From Microdon myrmicae (taxonomy: Eukaryota; Arthropoda; Insecta; Diptera; Syrphidae): a stretch of 64,000 nt of DNA. Location of the stretch: contig OZ007497.1 in NCBI GenBank assembly GCA_963931805.1, positions 63,298,211-63,362,210 on the forward strand, given 5' to 3'. The notes beneath the pieces are model-generated. The model was not told the DNA's origin. It was given only the letters and a program-made list of their open reading frames with translations, and searched no databases. Every line of letters begins with the position of its first letter. Within the stretch, counting starts at the first letter, position 1. Shown here in pieces: positions 34,435 through 45,490 of this stretch. The translations under genes and the position numbers were made by a program.

Positions 34435-35672
34435 CATTGGTGACCGGACTAAAAATACGCAACCTTCTGCGGAGTTAAAATTAAAAAGTTAATCAATAAA
34501 AAATTAAACTGCAAACAAAAAAAAAAAAAACAAACCTCAGTGACGGTGAACCATTTAAAACAAAATTAATAAAATCAAAAGACATTAAAAGGGTGAGTAG
34601 AGCCCCGACTCAGCTCTAACAAACGTCCGAGCAAGACACCGGTACTGGACACCAGCTTAGGAACGACTACCCAACAAGACAGCACTGGACATCTAGTTAA
34701 GTATCATTCCTATCTTGTGTTTTTTGTTTGTCAGATAAAAATTACAAGTGCAAGAGAACACCCAAGTAGTTCCACATCGCAGCGAAACATTTAAAGGAAT
34801 TCCGCGACATATGTTCAAACCATTTAACTTCGTTAAAAGAGCAGTCCAAACACACACCTTGTAACTTACAAGTCTTGCCAATTCACATCAATTACATTGA
34901 CGAACATGTAAATCTAAAAGACATGTATACACTAAGCAAAACTACTAATTGCGGGGACACCTCTGACCTTCTACAACTGCTAATCGAAGCGGATCCTTTT
35001 TCTAGAAAAATTTCACCTTTATTAGATTTGGTCTCACGCTGGCAATTCTTAGTGTCGGCAAAGTACATACAGCTTTAAAAAATACTAAATGATTAACAAA
35101 CTTGTAGACAGGATCTTCACTGTTTATTACAAATAAATAGTAGAAACTAAACATTTCCATAAGAAGTTTTCTCTTCTTAAAAAATTTAATTGACGTGAAC
35201 AATGAAATATTAACATATCGATAGTAATATGCTGTTGTGTTGCTCTTAGATACAACATTTCATAGACGACACATTTCTGAAGAATATTTGTTTTATTGCT
35301 CTCCTGAGTTAGTCAGCAGTGAGAAATTACTTGTTATTTAAAGCAATTCAATTAAAATTAAATTTTGCCATCCTATTAGCTATTATGTGCTAACTTATAC
35401 TAACTAGGTGTATTACATTTGAATATATAATCGGCTTTATGTTAGACTAGGTTTACGACAGCTTTGAAAAGTGTTTGGTTTCGCGTTTTTTTTTTTTTTT
35501 TTTTTTTTTTTTCAAACAGATGTCTATGATTGATGGTAGATTTAATTTTTCTTATTTGGGACAATAACAAGAACAGAATTACATATGTTTTTAACATTGG
35601 GTTTAGTAAATTATTATGTAGCGTGTCAATTATACTTCATTTTTCACGTCAATTAAATTTTCGCTGTTGTTG
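34435..35672. other. Leader-like and unassigned sequence after the LTR end
   Basis: Contains a T/A-rich stretch, short repeats of CAAGACA...CTGGACA at 34630-34690, and a T-run at 35486-35512. No gag or pol frame is readable. Confidence 0.4.
34748..34790 (+). repeat. Left arm of 43-bp inverted repeat
   Basis: GTGCAAGAGAACACCCAAGT...GCGAAACAT is present as its reverse complement, with two mismatches by eye, at 35673-35715. Confidence 0.75.
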
Positions 35673-35715
35673 ATGTTTCGCTGCGATGTGTAACTACTTG
35701 GGTGTTCTTTTGCAC
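35673..35715 (-). repeat. Right arm of 43-bp inverted repeat, joined to an LTR-end motif
   Basis: Reverse complement of 34748-34790. Directly overlapping and after it, 35711-35734 reads GCACATCAACTCGTACCCCACA, nearly the same as the LTR terminus at 34410-34434. A rearrangement joining these pieces is likely. Confidence 0.7.
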
Positions 35716-35734
35716 ATCAACTCGTACCCCACAT

Positions 35735-36092
35735 ATGATTTGCTATCGATTCGGCGGAACCAATATCAACTAAGCTAATCATATAGTCGGGCCCACTACT
35801 TCGTGCTACAATATACAAAGCTATGTAAGGTAACGATTGTGGTGAGTCACCGAAAACAAAGCAATACAGAGTGTCTACATAACATTTTTGACGTACTCCC
35901 CATTGACTTAGGCAGTGCACATATCTACTATTCTACTTTGCCTGTATTCTTGCAGCGTCATCAGTTTTTAATTCTTCCCGTATTGAATCGTATTGTATCA
36001 TTTGAAGAGTTTCGCCGTTGTTTCTTCCTCAATGAAAAATGGGTGATGTTTAATTAGACACAATGGTTGGGTGCTGAAGTAAATACAAAGTA
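35735..36092. other. Unassigned sequence
   Basis: Nothing supportable is seen between the LTR-end motif and the next LTR element. Confidence 0.35.
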
Positions 36093-36096
36093 GGTC

Positions 36097-37151
36097 TGTG
36101 GGGGTAAAGAAGGTGTGCCAGGACAGGGGCACGGATTCACTTTTAACCCACGAGGGAAGATTAAATAAATGAAACTCACTGGTGTAGTTTTGATATTAAT
36201 GTTTAATTCGTTCTTTTTGATTATCACTTTATTTTGCGTATTTCCATGCAATAGAAATTCAGCAACACTTATCGAGATAACTTAGCCGAGAATAATTTTC
36301 TCGTTGTTCTATACTTTTTTTTTAAACAGTGACCGCGGTGATCAAAATTTTTACGCAAACGCATGTGTGCACTTCGGTGTTTCGACAATATTCGCTCCGG
36401 GAGCGTGACTGCTCGCAATGATAGTTGGGATGTGACTGTTCGATTAAGGGTGAAATTCTGTATTTCACTTTACACACAAGGCAACGAAAATAGACCACGC
36501 CTATGCTCTCTCAGCTTCGCCCGTTGAAGTGTGGTAACTTCAGTTGATTGGTAATTGACGGACGTGGAGAACGAGAGAACAGAAACATGATGTGCTGTGA
36601 GCTTGAGGTAGCTTTGGTTGTGTGTGTTGGTATCAAATGCAGCTACTGACATGACCTACTGACCCAGTGGTACGGCTATGGTGTAGTCAGAGAGCATTGA
36701 ACCGTGGAAAGAGCGAACTGCTACGGAGAGGAGAACCTAGCTGATGCTGATCTGGGAAAGGTCAATAGGACGCCGATTCGGCTAGGGAAATAATACCGTG
36801 GGAAAAACTCGATGGAATATTGGTAAATACCCAAGCCAATGAATGATGATGCAACCGCGTCGCTTGGTTTGACTTGGTTGTTGCTAACCAATACGAATGG
36901 AATTTCCGGTGGAAATCCCATGGTTAGAGCAATAGTGTTGCCGTATGGCGAAGATAGTAGCTAAACTCGATTATGCATTATCTGCATAGGATAATGAGTT
37001 TAGCTATGCGTCCTTTGGGAAAACATGTATTTTAGGTGAATAGCATATAAGGGAAATGGGTATGTATGACGCGCTGAAAGCGGTCGAAATAAGGTGGAAA
37101 TCGTGGTTGGGACTGTGGGTTGGTTCTCATGTAGAATAGAGAAACCCCACA
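36097..37151 (-). repeat. 3' LTR of family 1, 1055 bp
   Basis: On the minus strand it starts TGTGGGGTTTCTCTATTC at 37151 and ends TTCTTTACCCCCACA at 36097. AATAAA lies near 36225 on the minus strand. It is homologous throughout to the family 2 LTR at 22922. Confidence 0.85.
36958..37006. other. LTR hairpin, family 1
   Basis: TAGCTAAACTC (36958-36968) pairs perfectly with GAGTTTAGCTA (36996-37006). Nested inner complementarity includes ATTATC/GATAAT. It lies 145 nt from the LTR start and is identical in the other LTR at 38713-38761. Confidence 0.8.
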
Positions 37152-37224
37152 GTACTCCTCCGCCAGTGACGTAGTCACGAAATAATGGTAGGGCGGAAGG
37201 AGTAGTTTGATGGGTGTCGGAAGG

Positions 37225-37540
37225 AAGTTAGCTGCTTGATGGAATGGATCTGAGTGGTGGCTGGGCTTTGCTCAGTATAGGAAGTGGACCTGGTTGGTAT
37301 CGCATGTGTCGCCTACAGTGACAAGGAAATTCCGGTGCGGTCCACGGGCCTGTTGTGGTTTGCATAGACCAACAGGTATGACATCCGAGTAGGTCGTGGC
37401 CCATCGGTATCTCGCTCGCATCCGCAGTGACGAAGTTGCGTGCGCGGGATGGAGGAGCTTCACGCCCAGTGTTAATTTTTCTCCGCAGCGACGGGGTGCC
37501 GTGTGCGGGGTGAATAAGAACTGAGTCTAGGGTCGGCATT
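37225..37540 (-). pseudogene. Protease-region remnant of family 1
   Basis: A 103-codon minus-strand frame includes NFVTADASEIPMGHDLLG. It parallels the ADVSEPLIGSDLLGRH segment of the protease region in the gag-pol at 59739-63944. The catalytic DTGA motif is not seen, and the rest of the frame is degenerate. Confidence 0.6.
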
Positions 37541-37689
37541 TTTCGTCCATACGCTGGTATAGAGAGTTGTTTGCAGCCCTTGGAACAAGCGCAGTTTTAT
37601 GGGAGCTGGCGTTGACGTGAAGTCTTAGCCTTGCGTGTTTGTGTTGGAGCTGTAGTCACCGGGGAATTGCGCGTTTTTCCCCTTTTTAC

Positions 37690-37925
37690 CCTGTCTTTGC
37701 ATATGTTCTGTGTGTGACCTGTACGGCCACACAACTCGCAACAACTCCGAATGCTATACACTCGGGGGTTTGATGTTGCTGTCGTGTTGGAGGCAGAAGG
37801 TTGGAGTGGTCCCGGATGTGTTCTATTCTGGGACTCCCTCTGCTGGCGCGGTGACCTGTTCTGTGGTAGTGTGGTGCATCGCGCACGACATTCTACAATG
37901 TCGTGTCCGTACTGCTAGCATTCCC
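37690..37925 (-). pseudogene. Gag nucleocapsid remnant with two CCHC knuckles (family 1)
   Basis: One minus-strand frame reads CREC-stop-QYGHDIVEC followed about 50 codons later by CELCGRTGHTQNIC. Both have CX2CX4HX4C spacing, typical of retrotransposon nucleocapsid. A TAG inside the first knuckle shows decay. Confidence 0.75.
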
Positions 37926-38570
37926 TGCAAAAAGGTGTGTTTCGCCTTCTCCGGCACTCGTCGTATAGGTCAATTGATTTTGATTTTTTTGTTTAAAAAT
38001 TTTCGTTTTTTTGGCACTTTTGATTTATTGGTGAATTATTTTTATTTGAAACTATGAGTTACGAAGATGATGTATCTGTTGGGTGGTTCCTGTCCGATAT
38101 GTTGAATCACTTTGTTGTATTTTTTTGATTTTTATATTAATGTCTTTTGCTTTGCTTTTTATTTGATTTTTATTAATTTTGAATTTTTGTTGCTTATGGT
38201 TTTTTGAAAAAAAAATTTTTTTTTGAACTTTTTAATATATTTCTTGTAATTTCGCTGCGTCTTTTGATGGCGTTTTATTTTCGATATTTCCTCTTTGTTT
38301 TAAAATCACTGGTAGATTAGTTTAATTGTTTTTTGAATTGTTGTTGGAATTAGTTGAATTTATTTTAATTTTTTTCACTTTGGTTTTTTTGTGATTTTTT
38401 GTTGATTTTGAAAATTTTGGCACCGTTTTCTTGAAGTTATATTGTCATTTTGTTTTTTTTTTTTTTTAAGTAACAGATTTTGTTTAATTTCACAGAAGTT
38501 TCTCTTTTTTAGTCAAATGTTTTTGATTTTTGTTGAAGGTTGCGTGTAGTTTTTCACAAAAGGTCACCAA

Positions 38571-38906
38571 TGTGGGGGTAAATACCTAAGCCAATGGATG
38601 TTGCTGCAACCGCGTCGCTTGGTTTGACTTGGTTGTTGCTAACCAATACGAATGGAATTTCCGGTGGAATTCCCATGGTTAGAGCAATAGTGTTGCCGTA
38701 TGGCGAAGATAGTAGCTAAACTCGATTATGCATTATCTGCATAGGATAATGAGTTTAGCTATGCGTCCTTTGGGAAAACATGTATTTTAGGTGAATAGCA
38801 TATAAGGGAAATGGGTATGTATGACGCGCTGAAAGCGGTCGAAATATGGTGGAAATTGTGGTTGGGATTGGGGGTTGGTTCTCATGTAGAATAGAGAAAC
38901 CCCACA
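38571..38906 (-). repeat. 5' LTR of family 1, deleted to 336 bp
   Basis: Begins TGTGGGG at 38906 (minus) and ends ACCCCCACA at 38571. Compared with 36097-37151 it lacks everything between the two TTTACC hexamers. Confidence 0.85.
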
Positions 38907-39529
38907 GGTCCGCTACACAGGAAATATACGGACTATCCCAAAATACTGTTGCCGCCACCTTTCATTATCTTTCCGTCGTTTGCAAAACGCGCTAGTTTGA
39001 TTGTTCTTTTATCTCTTGATTCCGATAGAGAAACATCGACACAGGTCCAGAATTGACCACATGATTGTGTTTACTCTTCACTGAGAGAACTGCGGCGGAG
39101 TTTTTGGTCACATTCAATTTTCATGTAGCTGTCTAATGAGTAATAACGTTTAAAAAAATCAAAGCATTTCTAATACTACAAGCATTATCTCTTAGGTGTT
39201 CTAAGGACTTATTGAGCGTCAGTCGTATTGTTGGGATTATTCTAAAGAAATGCACCTCACCTTGCGAAATTCATCTGAATATGTTTGGAGATTTTGACAA
39301 TCCCTTTAACGGGACTTTTTAAATGATGAATTCCTCGTACTTTTCTGACAGAATGTACATAAATTGTGGTTCTTAATTGTGTACGTGGTTTGTTTTGTAT
39401 AATTAAAAAAAAGCCAGGTGTTGGCGATGCATCATACAATGCCCTAGATGCCGCATCGCGGACAACAACAACTATTATAATTTCCCGGAAGATCTTACAT
39501 TTATTACAATGTCGTTTCGTTTCCCAGGA
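38907..39529. other. Unassigned sequence
   Basis: No gene or repeat recognised between two LTR insertions. Confidence 0.35.
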
Positions 39530-39672
39530 AGACTGTGGCGGTTATTGCAAACGCCACTACTTACCTGCTCAGCTACCACCAGGTAACCATTTCTACGCGC
39601 GTCCTAATTCACAAAAAGCGTGTACTTACCTGCATTGGTCATACCAATAACCACGAAAAACCTGTGAAGCAT

Positions 39673-39715
39673 AATGTCTGCTGATACGAAAAATATATCA
39701 GCAAAAACAGACATT
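39673..39715. other. LTR hairpin, family 5
   Basis: AATGTCTG (39673-39680) pairs with CAGACATT (39708-39715). CTGATA (39681-39686) pairs with TATCAG (39696-39701), with a six-base bulge on one side. It lies 139 nt from the LTR start. Confidence 0.7.
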
Positions 39716-40393
39716 CCCTACACGGGCATAGTCGTGCGAATCGCACCATGTTCTCCAAGGGCAAATTGGTCGCACATCTAGCAACCAACATTACATTAGT
39801 TCCTACCAAACGAAATGTCTCCTAAAGAAGTCGGCTACAATGCCACAGGGGATATTTCTTACTTTTGGTTCGTTTATGCATGCCCACATCGGTTGGACAC
39901 ACGAACGACAAAAACATCGTGGCATACGGCGGTCAACCCAAGCGCTCGGGTTCTTTAAATGAAACTCGCACCTGGCCGCAAAAAGGGATCGACAACTCCT
40001 CAGTGTAAATACACACACGACGGCTGGACCTTTGTCGACGCCAACAACAACATGCGCACGATCAGCAATCATGCTACTCGTAGTCACTGATCGTGTAAGC
40101 ACATTTAACCCTTTTCAGAACGACTTGCCCCAGCTGCGAATGTGTTTATTTTTATTTGATTCGAAGTCTATGGTTCGCATGCTGGGCGACACACGCGATG
40201 AGCAGCAAAAAGGATCATCGTGTGTGTGTTTCAACCCTTCTTTGGTAGGACAAATTCGAAAAGGAAAATTACCAAATATGGGCATCGAAGCGATGATTGA
40301 GTACTTGGTATTCTATCGCTTCGATGAACTTAGTTAATCGTATTTCAGATTCCGTGAGGGCAAGTGGTGCCTTCACTTTAATCCAGTCAGTTG

Positions 40394-40715
40394 GCTAGCG
40401 ATTACCACGGTGCGATAGTCATTTTTACGCTGTGAACATTTACTGTTTTAAATGGTACGAAGAAAACGTTACGACCGTGCGCGCAGAAAATACTTACTTC
40501 TGCCACGAGTAAACAAAGCTAGCGATTCCCACGGTGCGATAGTTATTTTTACGCTGTGAACATTTACTGTTTTGAATTGTACGAAAAACGTTACGACCCT
40601 GCGCGCAGAAAATACTTACTTCTGTCACGAGTAAACAAAGCTAGTGATTACCACGGTGCGATAGTTATTTTTACGCTGTGAACTTTTTCGGTATAAATTG
40701 TTATAAATAAAACTA
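40394..40715 (+). repeat. Three tandem copies of a 122-124-bp unit
   Basis: Units begin GCTAGCGATT at 40394, 40518 and (as GCTAGTGATT) 40640, each containing CACGGTGCGATAGT and TTTTTACGCTGTGAAC. The third diverges after about 50 bp and leads to AATAAAACTAC, a likely polyadenylation signal. Their position within the LTR suggests a duplicated promoter-proximal block. Confidence 0.85.
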
Positions 40716-40789
40716 CAACGGTTACGCCAATGTTCAATCTTAAATACCTGTGTCAACCTCAAGTAAGTTTAGTGGGAACACTAATACTG

Positions 40790-43700
40790 TGTACAGCATA
40801 ACATAAGTTTCACTTAAGATCATAAAATACTATTTTCACGGAAGAATTAAAAATACTATGTTCAATAAAATAAGTTTTACTTAAGATCGTAAAATACAAT
40901 TTTCACTTAAGAATTAAAAATACTATGTTCAATATAATACTGTGTACAACATAAACTAAGTTTTACTTAAGATCATAAAATACTATTTTCACTTAAGAAT
41001 TAAAAATACTATGTTCAATAAAATACTGTGTACAGCATAAAATAAGTTTTACTTAAGATAATAAAATACAATTTTCACTTAAGCATATAAAATACTATTT
41101 TCACTTAAGAACTAAAAATACTATGTTCAATAAAATACTGTGTACAACATAAACTAAGTTTCACTTAAGATCATTAAATACTATTTTCACGGAAGAATTA
41201 AAAATACTATGTTCAATAAAATAAGTTTTACTTAAGATCGTAAAATACAATTTTCACTTAAGAATTAAAAATACTATGTTCAATATAATACTGTGTACAA
41301 CATAAACTAAGTTTTACTTAAGATCATAAAATACAATTTTCACTTAAGAATTAAAAATACTATGTTCAATATAATACTGTGTACAACATAAACTAAGTTT
41401 TACTTAAGATCATAAAATACTATTTTTACTTAAGAATTAAAAATACTATGTTCAATAAAATACTGTGTACAGCATAAAATAAGTTTTACTTAAGATAATA
41501 AAATACAATTATCACTTAAGCATATAAAATACTATTTTCACTTAAGAACTAAAAATACTATGTTCAATAAAATACTGTGTACAACATAAACTAAGTTTCA
41601 CTTAAGATCATTAAATACTATTTTCACGGAAGAATTAAAAATACTATGTTCAATAAAATAAGTTTTACTTAAGATCGTAAAATACAATTTTCACTTAAGA
41701 ATTAAAAATACTATGTTCAATATAATACTGTGTACAACATAAACTAAGTTTTACTTAAGATCATAAAATACTATTTTCACTTAAGAATTAAAAATACTAT
41801 GTTCAATAAAATACTGTGTACAACATAAACTAAGTTTCACTTAAGATCATTAAATACTATTTTCACGGAAGAATTAAAAATACTATGTTCAATAAAATAA
41901 GTTTTACTTAAGATCGTAAAATACAATTTTCACTTAAGAATTAAAAATACTATGTTCAATATAATACTGTGTACAACATAAACTAAGTTTTACTTAAGAT
42001 CATAAAATACTATTTTTACTTAAGAATTAAAAATACTATGTTCAATAAAATACTGTGTACAGCATAAAATAAGTTTTACTTAAGATAATAAAATACAATT
42101 TTCACTTAAGCATATAAAATACTATTTTCACTTAAGAACTAAAAATACTATGTTCAATAAAATACTGTGTACAACATAAACTAAGTTTCACTTAAGATCA
42201 TAAAATACTATTTTCACGGAAGAATTAAAAATACTATGTTCAATAAAATAAGTTTTACTTAAGATCGTAAAATACAATTTTCACTTAAGAATTAAAAATA
42301 CTATGTTCAATATAATACTGTGTACAACATAAACTAAGTTTTACTTAAGATCATAAAATACTATTTTCACTTAAGAATTAAAAATACTATGTTCAATAAA
42401 ATACTGTGTACAACATAAACTAAGTTTCACTTAAGATCATTAAATACTATTTTCACGGAAGAATTAAAAATACTATGTTCAATAAAATAAGTTTTACTTA
42501 AGATCGTAAAATACAATTTTCACTTAAGAATTAAAAATACTATGTTCAATATAATACTGTGTACAACATAAACTAAGTTTTACTTAAGATCATAAAATAC
42601 TATTTTCACTTAAGAATTAAAAATACTATGTTCAATAAAATACTGTGTACAGCATAAAATAAGTTTTACTTAAGATAATAAAATACAATTTTCACTTAAG
42701 CATATAAAATACTATTTTCACTTAAGAACTAAAAATACTATGTTCAATAAAATACTGTGTACAACATAAACTAAGTTTCACTTAAGATCATAAAATACTA
42801 TTTTCACGGAAGAATTAAAAATACTATGTTCAATAAAATAAGTTTTACTTAAGATCGTAAAATACAATTTTCACTTAAGAATTAAAAATCCTATGTTCAA
42901 TATAATACTGTGTACAACATAAACTAAGTTTTACTTAAGATCATAAAATACAATTTTCACTTAAGAATTAAAAATACTATGTTCAATATAATACTGTGTA
43001 CAACATAAACTAAGTTTTACTTAAGATCATAAAATACTATTTTTACTTAAGAATTAAAAATACTATGTTCAATAAAATACTGTGTACAGCATAAAATAAG
43101 TTTTACTTAAGATAATAAAATACAATTTTCACTTAAGCATATAAAATACTATTTTCACTTAAGAACTAAAAATACTATGTTCAATAAAATACTGTGTACA
43201 ACATAAACTAAGTTTCACTTAAGATCATAAAATACTATTTTCACGGAAGAATTAAAAATACTATGTTCAATAAAATAAGTTTTACTTAAGATCGTAAAAT
43301 ACAATTTTCACTTAAGAATTAAAAATACTATGTTCAATATAATACTGTGTACAACATAAACTAAGTTTTACTTAAGATCATAAAATACTATTTTCACTTA
43401 AGAATTAAAAATACTATGTTCAATAAAATACTGTGTACAACATAAACTAAGTTTCACTTAAGATCATTAAATACTATTTTCACGGAAGAATTAAAAATAC
43501 TATGTTCAATAAAATAAGTTTTACTTAAGATCGTAAAATACAATTTTCACTTAAGAATTAAAAATACTATGTTCAATATAATACTGTGTACAACATAAAC
43601 TAAGTTTTACTTAAGATCATAAAATACTATTTTCACTTAAGAATTAAAAATACTATGTTCAATAAAATACTGTGTACAGCATAAAATAAGTTTTACTTAA

Positions 43701-45270
43701 GATAATAAAATACAATTTTCACTTAAGCATATAAAATACTATTTTCACTTAAGAACTAAAAATACTATGTTCAATAAAATACTGTGTACAACATAAACTA
43801 AGTTTCACTTAAGATCATAAAATACTATTTTCACGGAAGAATTAAAAATACTATGTTCAATAAAATAAGTTTTACTTAAGATCGTAAAATACAATTTTCA
43901 CTTAAGAATTAAAAATCCTATGTTCAATATAATACTGTGTACTACATAAACTAAGTTTTACTTAAGATCATAAAATACAATTTTCACTTAAGAATTAAAA
44001 ATACTATGTTCAATATAATACTGTGTACAACATAAACTAAGTTTTACTTAAGATCATAAAATACTATTTTTACTTAAGAATTAAAAATACTATGTTCAAT
44101 AAAATACTGTGTACAGCATAAAATAAGTTTTACTTAAGATAATAAAATACAATTTTCACTTAAGCATATAAAATACTATTTTCACTTAAGAACTAAAAAT
44201 ACTATGTTCAATAAAATACTGTGTACAACATAAACTAAGTTTCACTTAAGATCATTAAATACTATTTTCACGGAAGAATTAAAAATACTATGTTCAATAA
44301 AATAAGTTTTACTTAAGATCGTAAAATACAATTTTCACTTAAGAATTAAAAATACTATGTTCAATATAATACTGTGTACAACATAAACTAAGTTTTACTT
44401 AAGATCATAAAATACTATTTTCACTTAAGAATTAAAAATACTATGTTCAATAAAATACTGTGTACAACATAAACTAAGTTTCACTTAAGATCATTAAATA
44501 CTATTTTCACGGAAGAATTAAAAATACTATGTTCAATAAAATAAGTTTTACTTAAGATCGTAAAATACAATTTTCACTTAAGAATTAAAAATACTATGTT
44601 CAATATAATACTGTGTACAACATAAACTAAGTTTTACTTAAGATCATAAAATACTATTTTTACTTAAGAATTAAAAATACTATGTTCAATAAAATACTGT
44701 GTACAGCATAAAATAAGTTTTACTTAAGATAATAAAATACAATTTTCACTTAAGCATATAAAATACTATTTTCACTTAAGAACTAAAAATACTATGTTCA
44801 ATAAAATACTGTGTACAACATAAACTAAGTTTCACTTAAGATCATAAAATACTATTTTCACGGAAGAATTAAAAATACTATGTTCAATAAAATAAGTTTT
44901 ACTTAAGATCGTAAAATACAATTTTCACTTAAGAATTAAAAATACTATGTTCAATATAATACTGTGTACAACATAAACCAAGTTTTACTTAAGATAATAA
45001 AATACAATTTTCACTTAAGCATATAAAATACTATTTTCACTTAAGAACTAAAAATACTATGTTCAATAAAATACTGTGTACAACATAAACTAAGTTTTAC
45101 TTAAGATCATAAAATACTATTTTTCACTTAAGAATTAAAAATACAATGTTCAACCTATAATAAGTTTTATCTAAGATCATAAAATATTATTTTCACTTAA
45201 GGATATAAAATACTATTTTCAGTTAAGAATTAAAATACTATGTACAACGTAAAATAAGTTTCATTTAAGA
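40790..45270 (+). repeat. AT-rich satellite with higher-order organisation
   Basis: About 50 monomers of four main types. The basic 86-bp unit is TAAGTTTT plus three 26-bp subunits; the first two start ACTTAAG and the third starts AATA. Type A has 67 bp (a 19-bp deletion, with CACGGAAG in place of CACTTAAG). Types B and C have 86 bp. Type D has 112 bp (one extra 26-bp subunit, ACTTAAGCATATAAAATAC...). They are ordered ABC, ABCD and ABB'CD, giving a repeating block of about 1,027 bp. Period evidence includes the same rare A-to-C change at 42890 and 43917. Edges are degenerate (45130-45290). No coding capacity. Confidence 0.95.
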
Positions 45271-45490
45271 ATCAAAAATACCTTCTGTACTATATTAAAA
45301 AGAATAGTCGCAAGAAAACAAAAGAATAAAGACATTAGACGAAAGTGGCCCGATAGTTTTTTTTCCTGATCAACAAGACACCCGTAAACAAAGTTTAGTC
45401 ACGATTCGACGAACGTTTATGAAGTTTGGGACGTCTTGGTGAACCTGTGTCGGGCCGGCACCTACCAAGGCAAAAGCCACCCCATAAGAC

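Larger units (their letters stand above)
36097..38906 (-). mobile_element. Internally deleted Ty3/gypsy-like element (family 1) with unequal LTRs
   Basis: Flanked by a perfect 4-bp duplication, GGTC, at 36093-36096 and 38907-38910. Its 3' LTR (minus orientation) spans 36097-37151. The internal region spans 37152-38570. The 5' LTR spans 38571-38906 and is only 336 bp. The shared 330 bp of the LTRs are nearly identical. The 5' LTR lacks about 720 bp between two TTTACC hexamers. Internally there are only gag nucleocapsid and protease remnants; RT, RNase H and integrase are gone. TTGGTGACC follows the 5' LTR and a purine-rich GGCGGAGGAGTAC precedes the 3' LTR. Confidence 0.9.
39534..45486 (+). 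mobile_element. Giant solo LTR (family 5) containing a satellite array
   Basis: Starts TGTGGCGGTTATTGCAAACG, like family 4, and has a hairpin 139 nt in. The right end has GTGTCGGGCCGGCACC about 40 bp before CCACCCCATA, parallel to the GTGTCGTACGCCGGCACC...CCCCACA ends of other LTRs here, with one terminal C-to-T change. A perfect 4-bp AGAC flanks both ends (39530-39533 and 45487-45490). If the ends are right, this is one LTR of 5,953 bp swollen by a 4.5-kb satellite. The alternative is a satellite that happens to lie between LTR pieces. Confidence 0.6.

Noticed and set aside
40790..45270. CRISPR-like array
   Set aside because: Repeats are contiguous with no unique spacers, and the genome is eukaryotic. 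It is a satellite.
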